Assembly (NCBI GenBank): GCA_032871835.1
Contig: CM065297.1
Coordinates: 67,753,253-67,817,252 of the forward strand
Origin: Dipteronia dyeriana
Lineage: Eukaryota; Streptophyta; Magnoliopsida; Sapindales; Sapindaceae
Length of the DNA: 64,000 nt
Direction: 5' to 3'
Every line of letters begins with the position of its first letter. Within the stretch, counting starts at the first letter, position 1. The translations under genes and the position numbers were made by a program. Positions 21,532-32,599 of this stretch are shown here, in pieces. The notes beneath the pieces were generated by a model. That model had not been told where the DNA came from. It saw only the letters and a list, made by a program, of their open reading frames with translations, and ran no database searches.

Positions 21532-22548
21532 CAAATTAATACAACACTCGGCAATAATCAGTAAAAAAAAGACCAAAACCATTCAACTCAGAATAAAATT
21601 GAATTTTATTACTCCTAAAAGAATGGTTACAGTTCAAAGAATGGTTCTTTACAAGTAAAAAATAAATAATCAGAATCTTCTACAAATCTACAAAATTAAG
21701 GTTGCGAAGATTTCGAGCTTTTGCCAATACTCAGATCTGGCACCATCTCGTATTCACGAAGCAGGCTCTCATTAGACGGCCAAGTAATATCGTCGACATT
21801 ATCATCCCTCCACTGGCTGTAATCTTCACCCGGGATTGGCCCGACATCCGGGACTACACTCTCAACCGACTCTTGACTTAAGTAAAAGGTCGAGAAAGAG
21901 TGCTCGGACGGAATCTCTAAATACATAGGATGGGGCTCTTTGCCTTGACTACGGCAGTTGGCTCTCCATTCCTTTATCTGAATCCGAAGAGATTCCAAAG
22001 ACCGGTCCATATGGTGTTTGATTGACAGCTCCCAATTAGCACTGGGCTTTCTCGGTCGTCTTATTCTTGACTTTGAAGAATTCACAGGTCGAAACTAGCC
22101 CACGTTGAAATTCCTTAAGAAGTAGGGCATCGTAAGCAGGGGATCTTTTAAAACGATCCACCCCTTGGACTTCCAGCTCCAACCTGGCCTCTCGGGAAAG
22201 GGATTCAACTGTCAGCACTTGGCGCTCCAAATCTTTAATTTTTTAGACATACGCCGACTTCGCCTGCTCCGCCTTCTGCTCGGCCTTAAGCATGGATTCT
22301 TCAGCAGAAGAAAGAAGGTTTTGAAGCGATGCAACCTTCTCCTCTGCCAAAGATGCCTTGTCCTCAGCTTCAACCTGCTTCGCCAGGCAGTGGTCAGTAA
22401 ATATCTGTACAGAGCCGACCTCCTGCTGATAAGCCTGCTCAGCTCGAGCACGACACTCCTCACTCGCCTTCAGCTGAGCCTCCAGAAACCTTATCCGATC
22501 GGCTTGACATTGCTACGTCTGAACAAGCTCAGCAAATTCAGTCACCAT

Positions 22549-22628
22549 CTAAATAGGAATATACTTAGAAATCCGGCAGAAGCAAAACAATAAATGAATC
22601 AGAAATAATTGAGTCAGATTTAACTTAC
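22549..22628 (-). other. second putative intron in antisense Tat-1 gene
   Basis: On - the segment starts GTAAGTTAAA and ends CCTATTTAG, 80 bp. Removing it joins VFNGASY to MVTEFAELVQ in phase 0. Reading through would meet stops. Short introns of 70-80 bp with GTAAGT donors are normal for plants. Confidence 0.6.
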
Positions 22629-23466
22629 ATAAGATGCGCCGTTGAAAACATTTTGGAGACGTTCGGTCAGTGAACCATCTCTAAAACCGCTCCAGCAGTC
22701 CTCCTCGATATAAGCCCGACCAGAGGACATCTCCTGTAGCATATCCTAGGGAGAGAGGAATAAAGGAACCCTCGAGGGTTCAGCTCCCAGATTTCCAACT
22801 CGGGGGAAGGAGACTCCCTATTCGGCCCCAAGGATGGAGAAGGAACACTCGAAGGTTCAGCCCCCATATCTCCAACATTGGGTGTAGAAGAAGCCCTACT
22901 CGGTTATGAAGTGGCTGCATCTACTGATGCTCCAGCACCAACACTCGGGGCAATCTCATCCGTAACATCTTCGTCGCTGGAGTCAATGAATGAGACAACC
23001 AGAGGAACTTTGAGAGGACGAGACGGCTAACTGACTGCCTTTCGCTTCTCACCCCAAGAACGGTGGAAGTTAAGATCAGCAGCAGGATCTTCTAGCGGAT
23101 CGTCCCGGAACGACTTAAAGAACTCGGTACCGACGGGCACTTGATCCGTCAAGACGTTACCACCGTTGCCAACTTCAAACTGTCCAACAGGCTCTTCACC
23201 TGGACCCTCATACTGCCTCTCCCTATTTTCAGGCAGTAGGGTGTCGGTCGGCTCATCTTGGCCACTTGGACCAGCAAGATCCTGAGTAGAAGGCTGAGCA
23301 CCCCGAACAATGCACTCGGGAATCTGCTCAGCAGTATCAGTTTCCTCATCAGGTTTGGGTGGAGCAATACCCTCATCGCCCTGACGGGAAGCTTCCTTTC
23401 TACTAGCTTGTAGAATCGCCTTCACCTGGCGAGCCTGAAGATCGTTGACAACGTCCGTATCGAACA

Positions 23467-23539
23467 CTTAAAAAAAAAATTGTTACAAAAGAAAATGGAA
23501 AAGCAGAGAAATACAACGGAAAAGGCACCGGGTTACTTA
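23467..23539 (-). other. putative intron in antisense Tat-1 gene
   Basis: On - the segment starts GTAAGTAACC and ends in a T-run followed by AAG. It is 73 bp long. Joining the flanks links the arginine-rich end GHRRR to LFDTDVVNDLQ without changing frame, whereas reading through meets TAA within three codons. Confidence 0.6.
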
Positions 23540-25029
23540 CAACGCCTGCGATGGCCCGAAATCTGTCTAAAGAAGCCGAGCTTTATCAACTCATCCTCTT
23601 TGAAAAGATAGCTCTTGCTCCTCTTTTCCAGAGTACGAACAGATGCTCGAGTCAGCCGCTTCAGCTCTGAATCACTATAGTCGATTGTTTTTTTGTTCCT
23701 CACTTCAGGGGAACAAAAGAAGCGGGGAACACTCAGCACCGTTTAGGAATCCCCAGATCGAACAATGACGTCGAGCCCGAGAGTCCCTCCAGTAAAAATA
23801 CCAACTGTTCTTCCAGAACTTGTTGGATGTGGGGAATCCCCATATAAATCCCTTCTTTTTCGGGTCATCAGAAGCATCGACCCCCCGATTCACCTTCGCT
23901 TCTTTAGGGACCCGACCGTCCGAAGAGTAAATGCAAGAAAATAGGTCCCCGTTTTGCCAACCTGCCTCAGCGTAAAGAAATGCCTGATTTCATTCGGGGA
24001 AGGCGTCGAAAGGTTCATTCGACTGAATATGTGCAACATACACATCAAGGCTTTGTAACTATTCGGGGCCAACTGAGCTGGGGCTATCTCTGCCTCAGCC
24101 AAAAACCAGGCAATAAAAGGCTGAAGGGGAAGTGTGAGGCCACAGCAAAGCATCGATCCGTAAATCAAGACCATGCCCTCAGGAGGATTCCATACGGCTC
24201 TATCCCCCGCAGGAACCAAAGTGACTGAGTCGGGCAAGTCGATTCGGGAGCGGTATTTTTCTATCTCAGCTAGCCCGACCACGTTCGGTTCAGTATCAAA
24301 GCCACTCAGGCGAGTGTCAGAAAACGAAAGACGAGACGCCCTGAATACTTCATCAACGTCGCCCTCGTTAACAGTCTGTTCCCTAGTCTGAACGCTGCTT
24401 GAGCCGTGCTTGTATACCTTACTTCTGCTCTGATGTTTACCCATCCTTCGAGCAGATACCCTGTGATCAGAATTATCAGAATCAGAACTAGATGGAGAAC
24501 TCGATACAAGGCTGAAAGTGACGTCAGGGTGAAGCCCAGAAACATCAACCTCTAAGAATGGAGGTTCATCTATTGGGACATCCCCCAGTAATCGTTTAAT
24601 GCAAGATACTAACTAGAAATCCCAACGCTCTAAAGCATAAAAAGCGATTTTAAAGAGACGATGGCGGGAAGATGGTCCCATTAAACTAACCTTGAATTGA
24701 GACTGATGCAAGATCTTCAAGCGGAGGATCACGAATTTCTGGATAAAGAAATCTGAGTTTAAAGAGATTTCTGCTGAATTTTTGAGAATAAACCAACAAT
24801 GTCTCTCAGCGAAGAATTTAAAGATGAGACGACACGAAACCCTAGGATTTCAAAGAGGGAAAAAATTTATGGCGAAACTCGATGACGTAGGTGGCGCTTG
24901 GGGAAACACAAAAATCTTTTCTCATAAATGATATTGAAAAACGAAGAGACGAGGGACGCATGTCAAGACAGGAAGTAGCCCTCAACCGTCAAAACTTTAA
25001 AACGTCGCTATCATTTAAGATCTACCTCA

Positions 25030-25417
25030 AGAAGACAAATCGACCTCAAGAAAGTAACCGAATCACAATTAAATACAAAGATCCTATATTACTTGTACAA
25101 GGCAGATTAGAGTTCTATAAACATATAAATAGACCCATAATCTCGTACAGAAAATAGATAGGCAATATAGCATACATCAATCACAGTAAATACAGAGAGA
25201 AAAAGGGAGTTCGAGAGCTTGTAAAACATCTTATTCTCTTAGTGGATTTTGGCTTGATTGATCTTTCAACCACCCGTGGATGTTTCTCCGGCCGTCGGAG
25301 TTTTACCACGTAAAATTTATCTTTGTTACTCTCTCTACATCTCTTTCTCTTTGATTCAATAGCCAAAATCCAGTTCTTGTTGGCTTTTCTGGTATAATCA
25401 GAAATCGACGTCAACAA
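25030..25417 (+). repeat. 3' LTR of Tat-1, 5'-truncated
   Basis: Matches the last 389 bp of the 5' LTR and ends CGTCAACA, followed by the target duplication ATATT. The similarity to the 5' LTR stops abruptly at gaagacaaat (25031). The missing ~480 bp are replaced by sequence that appears to belong to the upstream region of the antisense gene. Confidence 0.85.
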
Positions 25418-25465
25418 TATTATAATAATATATATATGTAATAATATATATATATATATATATGT

Positions 25466-25502
<37 letters not shown>

Positions 25503-25785
25503 GATATATATATATATAATGTTATTATATACAATAATATATTATATAATATTATTTATGTATATATAATATAATATATATAGGATATAATGTAATATAT
25601 TATGTTTTTATATATAATATAATATAAGATATAAAATAATATATATATAATATATTAGTATAATATAAATTATAATATATGTAATAATTTTTATTATATA
25701 TATATATATATATATTAATACAATATATAATATTAAATTTTTATTATATATTAAGATATATATATATATATATATTATAATTATT
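25418..25785. repeat. AT microsatellite right of Tat-1
   Basis: Long TA runs (for example 25446-25464 and 25478-25500) with ATATT, the right target duplication of Tat-1, at 25418-25422. With 13500-13747 it formed the centre of element A before the retrotransposon inserted. Confidence 0.8.
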
Positions 25786-26158
25786 TGTTTATGATTTAAG
25801 AGTTTAGTTTTGATTAATTGATTTTTTGATAAGTTTTTTTGAATTAATTTTTAATGTGTTACTTTTGTTCACTTTTGTTCACTTTAAAAATTATAATACA
25901 AAAGTTATTTTGTTAATTATTTAATCAAACTGGTTATAGTTGTAATAATATTAAACAAAATACCAAAATTGATATTTCAATTTTTGATAGCTTTCGATTA
26001 ATCTAACGGACGCGTTTTTTCGTTTTCATTTTCAAAATACAACTTTCGGTATATTGTACCATATGCGTTTCAGAATTCAAAACTGAAACAAAAAATACTA
26101 TTTTCATTTTCATTTTCATTTTCGAAAAACAGCAACCGAAAAACGTACAGAGCACCGG
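25423..26158. mobile_element. element A, right half
   Basis: After an AT microsatellite (25423-25785), the sequence from tttatgatttaagagtttag onward follows the right half of element B block by block: ttttgattaattgatt, taataatattaaacaaaata, gatatttcaatttttgatag, tttcaaaatacaRcttt, and the end caaccRaaaaacg. It ends in gcaccgg. The reverse complement of this end (gtttttcggttgc) pairs imperfectly with the left end of element A. The end lies about 185 bp upstream of the host gene's ATG. Confidence 0.78.
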
Positions 26159-26344
26159 CCTGAGTTTGTCTATTTTCTTGAATTCCAACTTTTACATTTT
26201 AGATTTTGTTTCGATGGAAACTGATAATTGATGTGGTCACAATTTGACACTGTGAAGCTCATATGTATGGCGCAATAGCTGATTACTGATCCTCGCGCCA
26301 AACCCACAAAACCTTATCTGCTCTTCTACTGCTAGTCACCATTG
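26159..26344 (+). promoter_or_regulatory. short upstream region of the host gene
   Basis: Only about 185 bp separate the right end of element A from the ATG, so the core promoter and 5' UTR lie either here or inside the transposon. No clear TATA box is seen in this stretch; it contains tggcgcaatagc and cgcgccaaacc. The promoter is inferred, not demonstrated. Confidence 0.35.
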
Positions 26345-26688
26345 ATGGCTTTTTCAACTTTCCCTGCATTTCGATCACACTACCACAACTGCTTCATTTT
26401 CCCAAAAAGCAGAGCTGCTTCTATTTCGTCATCATCTTCTTCTTCTGCTGCTGCTGCTGCACCTGGTGTTGATCTCAAGACCCTTCAATCTGCCATTGCT
26501 AAGGTCCTCTTAATCTAAATCTTTTTCTTATTATTTGTTTGTCCACTCCTATTAACCTAATTGATATTTGTATGTTTATGCTACTTTCAGACATCAGTTT
26601 TGCTTACTTTGTTATCATATATGCTTTACTTGCCAATTTAATTAATTTTATTGTGTTTATATAAATTGGAGCATCATTGGACTTTGTA

Positions 26689-26719
<31 letters not shown>

Positions 26720-26863
26720 CCACTCCTATTAACCTAATTGATATTTGTATGTTTATGCTACTTTCAGACATCAGTTTTGCTTACTTTGTTATCATATATG
26801 CTTTACTTGCCAATTTAATTAATTTTATTGTGTTTATATAAATTGGAGCATCATTGGACTTTG

Positions 26864-26904
<41 letters not shown>

Positions 26905-29900
26905 ACTCCTATTAACCTAATTGATATTTGTATGTTTATGCTACTTTCAGACATCAGTTTTGCTTACTTTGTTATCATATATGCTTTACTTGCCAATTTA
27001 ATTAATTTTATTGTGTTTATATAAATTGGAGCTTCATTGAACTTTGTATATATATATGTAGATGGGGTGGATGGTTGTTTTGGTAATGGTAAATAGTCAC
27101 ATATGAATCAAGATTTTGCATGATTTGAAACATTTTGTCCTAGATGTGCAAAAATGCAAAATCATCACTAGAACAAAATCAAATTCAACTTCTTTTTTTA
27201 CTTTTGAAGTTAAAAGATGGTTGGTTATCTCTTATAATGTTTGATTGGTTTTGTACTAGTCCCCATTTAGGGGGTAATGGGGATGGGGTGTTTGGAGGGA
27301 GGTATCCCCACCCCCACCCATTTCCCTCGGCCCCCAATCTACGGTAAAGTTAAAGATAATTTAAAATAATTGCATTATAAAATATTTTAGTAACTTAAAA
27401 AAAATGATAAGTTAAGTTTGTTCGAGATGTATACCTCTCATATGTACCAACACCACGAGGTTGTGGGTTCAACTCCTCCCCCTCACGAACTTTGATATAT
27501 GTAATACTTTAAAAATAACATTTTGTGGTAAATGGGATCCCCATCACAGTTTAAATTAGTGGGTGAAATTCACCCCCTCCTCATTTTTGGAAGTCATTTT
27601 ACCCCAAATGAAAATGTTCCATGTGTGGATTTTGAGCAACTCTAGTAGACGCGCTCGCGAGTGAAGAATGCTTGTATGAAACCTCATAAATTGAAGCAAA
27701 TATGAAAGGGTGAACATGCTTGCATAAAGTTCAAAGTGGACAATATCTATTTGGTGGGCATGGAGTGGCGATTTACAAGGAGCAATAATTTAGATTTTAG
27801 TTCTTAACTCTTTTTTTTTGGGACATATATGTGGCTATTTTGGTGCAGAAAGATAGTTATGCAGTTAAAGAGGCACTTGATCAGCTTAGTGAAGTGGGTT
27901 GGGCCAAGAAATGGAGTTCTCAGCCTTATGTCTCACGTCGTACGGTCAGTCTCAATTAAAAGTATGATGTTCTGGGAAAGTACTGCTCACTCAATCATTA
28001 GCAACATCTGCAATCCTATGCATACATGTACATGAATAATGTATATTTGGTCAATGCTTTGTATGTCGTAGTTTATATGTTGACATCCAACATTACTTAG
28101 TTTTGACTCTCAAATTTTATGAACCAGACATTTCTTCGGGAGCTGACGACTCTTGGAATGAAGAATGCAGAGAACCTTGCCATTCCAAGCGTCAGAAATG
28201 ATGTAACTATTTTACATGTACTTTGTGTTTTACTAATTTAAAAATTTGAGCATAAAAATGCTCATAGAACTGTTTAATGTTTAAGATGTTATACACCGAC
28301 TGTAATTTTGCTACACCTTTGTGTTTATATTGGATTTGAATCTCATTTTTGTTGTAAATACGACATAGTTTTCGAAGTACTTTTCGTTTGTTTGATACCT
28401 TTCAGTAATACAGGCAGCTTTTCTTTTCACAGTGGTGGGATCAACAGGGTTTTTGGCTGTTCTTGCTGGCCAGCTACCTGGGGTAATTTCAATCACTCTC
28501 TTTTGTACTATGTTAAGGCAGTCTCCTTTTAAGTATTTTAAAAGGAATGCATCAATAACTAAAATTCTACATACCTTCCTCCAGTAAAGATGAATTTGCG
28601 AATATTCGTAGCCTGAACAACTTCATGTAATGAACCTTCTGATGTTTGTTTTCAATCTTCATCGATCCCAAACCCTGCTCATTTTCTGTTTGGGGTACTA
28701 CTGTCCCAAAATAATTTGTTAGACATATTTTGTACAAGGAATATTTGACATAATCACTATCTAGCCATGGATACTCTACACTGCAAGCTCTTCATTCAAA
28801 AATCTCATAAGATAACACTACAACTGAAGATTCATATAGATTGGAAACGAAACTTGGGTTTTCGTAGTAATAGCTTATAGCAATGTAGCATATCAATTTT
28901 GTTACTATGCCTCGAATACATGTTTGAAGCGAGACATATCCCTCATTCCTAGGCTGAAAACAAAGGCTCCATATTGATATCTGGCTTCCATGCATACTAG
29001 CCTCTGGTTTTTGCTGTTACCTGTTCACTGCTGAGACCTATAACAAGGATAATAATGCCAATTATACCATGGCTTTAATTTATCTGAATGCATCTTTTGA
29101 TAAAGCTTATTATTTGCCTAGCATCATCTTGGTTGCATTTGATATTATATACTAGATCCAACTTAGTTCAAACTAATTACGATTCTAAGGGTGATATCTT
29201 TCTGGTTTTTGCTTTCTTGAAATGATTGATAATAGGTTATTGTTGCAACTTTTTCGGCAGATGTGAGATTAATTGTTGCAGTTACTTGGATTAAAGTAAT
29301 ATATGTTAAAAAATTTGGAGAAATTCTGACCTTTATTTTTTGTACCATTCATATAGGACTGGGGTTTCTTTCTGTCATACTTAATTGGTAGCATTTCTTT
29401 AGTAGTCTTGGCCGTGGGGAGCGTTTCACCTGGGTAAGATCCATGTGAATTATATTTTCTAGTGTTGTTTATCTAATATCTAAATCTTACGTATTGAAGC
29501 TAGCTACCGACATTATAATATTTCGCCTTATAAATGAGTACTAAAAGAGTATTGGTGTGAGGTTGCATTGATACCTACTACTCCCAATTTGCTGTCTTAG
29601 GCTTCTTCAAGCTGCTACTCAAAGCTTTTCGGCAATTTTTCCTGATTATCAAGAGAGGATTGCTAGACATGAAGCAGCTCATTTTTTAAGTACTCTCCAC
29701 TAGCTTATATACATTAACATATCCAAACACGATAACGTGCCTAATTTGATTGCTTTCTAACTAGATAATGTTGTTCTGTTTCAATTGTAGTTGCCTACTT
29801 GCTTGGCCTTCCTATTCTGGGGTACTCATTGGATATCAGGAAAGAGAATGTCAATCTCATCGATGATAGGGTGGAAAAGTTGATATATAGCGGACAGGTT

Positions 29901-30681
29901 GATTCTAAGGAATTAGACAGGTAACATCTTCTGAGATCGAACAGCTTTTTCTCCTAAAACTTTCATAATAAATTGTCTATTGAGTAATATGTTCAAGGTG
30001 AGAAATGGCGACTTTTGCTTCCAAAGGGAACCTTAACATGTTAAGATCAGTGACAGTCTTTGCTTTAGCACTACTTAAAAATGTGTGTATATATTAACAT
30101 AATCCAATCAAAAAAGCAGAAGAATGAATCAACAATGCTAGGTAAAACGTTGGGAACCTCGGTGGTGTGCTATATATTAAATTGTACGTTTCTCAGATTG
30201 GCAGTTGTAGCAATGGCCGGACTTGCTGCAGAGGGTCTGACATATGACAAAGTAGTCGGTCAATCTGCCGATCTTTTCACTCTTCAGGTTTCCCTTCACC
30301 TAAAATCACATTACTCACATATTTGCTCTTAACAAACTCTAATTTTTTTTTTCCACAGAGATTCATAAATAGAAGCAAACCACAACTTAGCAAAGACCAG
30401 CAACAAAATCTTACTAGATGGGCTGTAAGTTTCTTCATATCTACAACTAACCAACCAGCATGGCTGATTCTTTTAGTTTTTACTATATAAATCACATACT
30501 AAAACTAGATGATGATCATGACGTTGACACAGAAAAATTGTATTTTGATATGCCAATGCAGGTTTTGTTTTCCGGGTCACTTTTAAAGAACAATAAGTTG
30601 ATTCATGAAGCTCTAATGGCTGCAATGTCAAACAAAGCATCTGTTGTAGAGTGCATTGAAGCTATTGAAAATGCTGCATAG
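26345..30681 (+). CDS. FtsH-like M41-type metalloprotease-domain protein, plastid-targeted (stress regulated protein family)
   Basis: Ten exons join to 972 bp (323 codons): 26345-26503, 27849-27944, 28128-28202, 28414-28482, 29357-29433, 29601-29689, 29791-29920, 30197-30287, 30359-30424, 30562-30681; every intron is GT-AG and frame is kept throughout. Residues 1-45 are Ser/Ala-rich with no acidic residue, like a chloroplast transit peptide. Two hydrophobic segments follow (about 110-130 and 135-155). A zinc-protease motif RHEAAHFLIAYLLGLP gives HExxH near residue 185. The helix AMAGLAAEGL and GQSADLFTLQR supply the usual third zinc ligand aspartate of the FtsH (M41) peptidase fold. The AAA ATPase module of true FtsH is absent. 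From memory it resembles Arabidopsis proteins annotated 'stress regulated protein' and FtsH-extracellular-like; substrate unknown. Confidence 0.92.
26542..27060. repeat. triplicated ~150-bp segment in intron 1 separated by TA microsatellites
   Basis: tccactcctattaacctaat starts at 26542, 26719 and 26902. Each near-identical copy runs through ctactttcagacatcagttt to aaattggagcNtcattgNac and ends in a (TA)n run of different length. The period is 177 and 183 bp because of the microsatellite. The copies differ by only a few bases, so the duplication is recent relative to the surrounding elements. Confidence 0.95.
27400..27500 (+). repeat. tRNA-like (possible SINE) fragment in intron 1
   Basis: The block gttgtgggttcaactcctcc (27461-27480) fits a pol III B box (GGTTCRANNCC) and a tRNA T-arm, preceded by tacctctcatatgtaccaac. 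No convincing A box or clover-leaf is present, so a degraded tRNA-derived SINE is more likely than a tRNA gene. Confidence 0.3.
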
Positions 30682-31535
30682 TCCCACATTCAGAAACCTC
30701 CGGGATTATTATACTATTTCTCATGTCCTGATGACCAAGAAGAATCAGATTCATTCGATATCCAAGAGGGTGATTGTAAATGGAGTTGTGAAAATGAAAT
30801 ATTAATCAGTTATATATCATTGGGTCGGACAATATCAGCTTAACCTTCAAATTTAGTTCAATATTGTTCGGTACAATCTAATATAATTCATGCGACTTTA
30901 TATGGTATGGCATACCAAATGAGGCTCTAACTATATAATAAAATTAAATTTTATTTTAAAAAAAAATGCGATTTAATAGAATTATTCAATTTAAATTAGA
31001 AGTCAATTTACTTTTTTATTTTATTTTGTTTTTGAAATTTAACATGAAATGGATTATAAGAATATCAGGACTTATTGAGATTAAATATTACATGTACATT
31101 TTAAATATTTAATCTTACAATATCGGAGAGAAAACCACAGTACATGTACAGCCTTGAAATGGAAATACAAAATGTGCATTTTATTATCATGTCGTGGAAG
31201 TTGGTATTCGGGTCGTGGCAGTAATGCAGCAATCTCCAAGATGTTCTGGGAGTTGGAATGGGAGTGCAAATCATTAGAGCTAAAACAAGATGTGCCAATT
31301 TAATTAATTAATATATTTTACAAGTTGTTATAATTGTCATGTTTATCACCACTTGAGCTAGTTTATCTAAGGAATTATAGAGGAAGATGGAATGAATTAA
31401 CATTTTTAATCAACTTTTGTTTGATAATGGCAAAAGTAGTTTGCTTTGGAATAACAGCGTGTTAGTGTTCTCCGAATACGAAGCTTAAGATAATAGTGTG
31501 ACCAGTGTCTCATGTTTTCCAAGAGTGCTTAATTC
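30682..31535. other. 3' flank of the host gene
   Basis: Contains the presumed 3' UTR (an AT-rich stretch with aaatgaaatattaat near 30791) and unremarkable AT-rich sequence. The open stretches on - at 31081-31298 show no motif. Confidence 0.45.
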
Positions 31536-32415
31536 CCGTTCTATAATTGTTTTTCAATCCGTTTTCGTTTTTATTTTTTTAAAAACGATTTCGAATTCGC
31601 ATTTGATAGCCGTTTTTCATTTTATTTAAAAAAAACAAAAAATAAAATGAAAAATAAAATCAATGTTAACAGTAAAAATTTTAAAAAAATACAAAATATA
31701 TGTTTTCTTTGTTTTAGTTTTTACTTTTCGTTTTTTTATTTATTTATTTTTTACTTTTTTTTTTCTTCTTTTCCAATCTTTTTCTCTGATCCTCTTCTTT
31801 TTCTTCTCCTCCGAACATTTTTCTTCTATAATCCTCTATTTCTTCTTCTCCGATCCTCTTCTTCTCATTCTCCGATGCTTGTTCTTCTCCAATCATTCTC
31901 CTTCTTCGATCATTTTCCTCCTCTTCTTCTTCGATCTTCTTTCTTTCTTTTTCTTCTTTTCTTCTTCTTGACCAATCTGGTTTCCATTCTTTTTCTTCTT
32001 TTTTAATTTTTTTTATATATACTTTATTACTATTATTTATATTTATTAAATTAATACTTATTTATAATTTAAGTGTTTAGTTTTGATTAATTGATTAATT
32101 GTTTTTTTTAGTAATTTGTAATGAGTTACTTTTGTTTAATTTAAAAATTACAATTAAAAAATTATATTGATTAATTATTTAATCAATTTTTTTATAATTG
32201 CAATAATATTAAACAAAATATAAAAATGATATTTCAATTTTTGATAGTTTTCAGTTAACCTACAAATGTGTTTTTTCCGTTTTTATTTTCAAAATACAGC
32301 TTTCAGTATATGCTACCAGATGCGTTTTCAGAATTCGAAACTGAAATAAAAAACGCAGTTTTCATTTTCGTTTTTATTTTCAAAAAAGGGCAACCAAAAA
32401 ACGCTTACAGGACGG
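31536..32415. mobile_element. element B, intact copy of the TIR element family
   Basis: Starts ccgttctataattgtttttc and ends gcttacaggacgg. The reverse complement of the right end (ccgtcctgtaagcgtttttt) matches the left end imperfectly over ~20 bp. It shares its left and right blocks with the two halves of element A. The centre differs: here it is a CT/TTC-rich tract (31739-31998) instead of a TA tract. There is no coding capacity; the T-rich open frames at 31647-32006 are low-complexity artefacts. A target duplication could not be identified. Confidence 0.75.
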
Positions 32416-32599
32416 ACCCTTAGTAACTTGTCCTATATCGTAAGAAAGGGTAATGTCATCTTTCTACCAAGCCAAATGGGTTACATTTACAAAAAATTCA
32501 AATTTAATTTACGTTGATTATTATTACGATCAATAATAAATATATATAATCAAAGAAATATATTATTCAGATTAAGAACTTTTTAATAGCCAAAAGAAA

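Larger units (their letters stand above)
21696..24681 (-). pseudogene. antisense gene of Tat-1 (putative gypsy-type transposon ORF), apparently spliced
   Basis: A long coding unit lies on - between pol and the 3' LTR. From ATG 24681 the frame reads MGPSSRHRLFKIAFYALERWDF, one TAG, then an acidic Ser/Asp-rich segment and a conserved block: WNPPEGMVLIYGSMLCCGL, LPLQPFIAWFLAEAEIAPAQ, LAPNSYKALMCMLHIF, RHFFTLRQVG. This resembles the plant 'putative gypsy type transposon' (Transposase_28) family. Apparent introns with GTAAGT donors lie at 23467-23539 and 22549-22628; both joins keep the reading frame. The C-terminal half is a coiled coil (LEAQLKASEECRARAEQAYQ) followed by AYDALLLKEFQRGL. Stops (about 24612, 23027, 22910, 22512, 22242) and frame changes near 23890, 23740, 22750 and 22080 mark decay. 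The function is unknown. Confidence 0.75.
13748..25417 (+). mobile_element. Tat-lineage Ty3-gypsy retrotransposon (Tat-1)
   Basis: This is a complete insertion of about 11.7 kb with TGTTG...CAACA LTR ends and the ATATT target duplication. Order on +: 5' LTR, primer-binding region, gag, protease, RT, RNase H, a second (archaeal-type) RNase H, integrase, a 91-bp minisatellite, an antisense gene on -, and a truncated 3' LTR. The dual RNase H and the gag knuckle of the form CxFHxxxGHxTxxC are hallmarks of the Tat lineage. Stops in gag, pro and RT, frameshifts near 18177, 19258 and 20200, and an integrase E-to-K change make it non-functional. Over the ~390 bp shared by the LTRs I counted roughly two dozen differences by eye, so the insertion is not recent. 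Confidence 0.93.

Noticed and set aside
24891..25157. Open frame at the Tat-1 3' LTR
   Set aside because: It crosses from non-coding upstream sequence of the antisense gene into the LTR. No motif is present.
27455..27490. Functional tRNA gene
   Set aside because: Only the T-arm/B-box part is recognisable; no acceptor stem or A box can be paired.
31647..32006. Open frames rich in Phe/Leu/Ser on +
   Set aside because: They come from a CT/TTC low-complexity tract in the centre of element B. No domain and no codon structure were seen.
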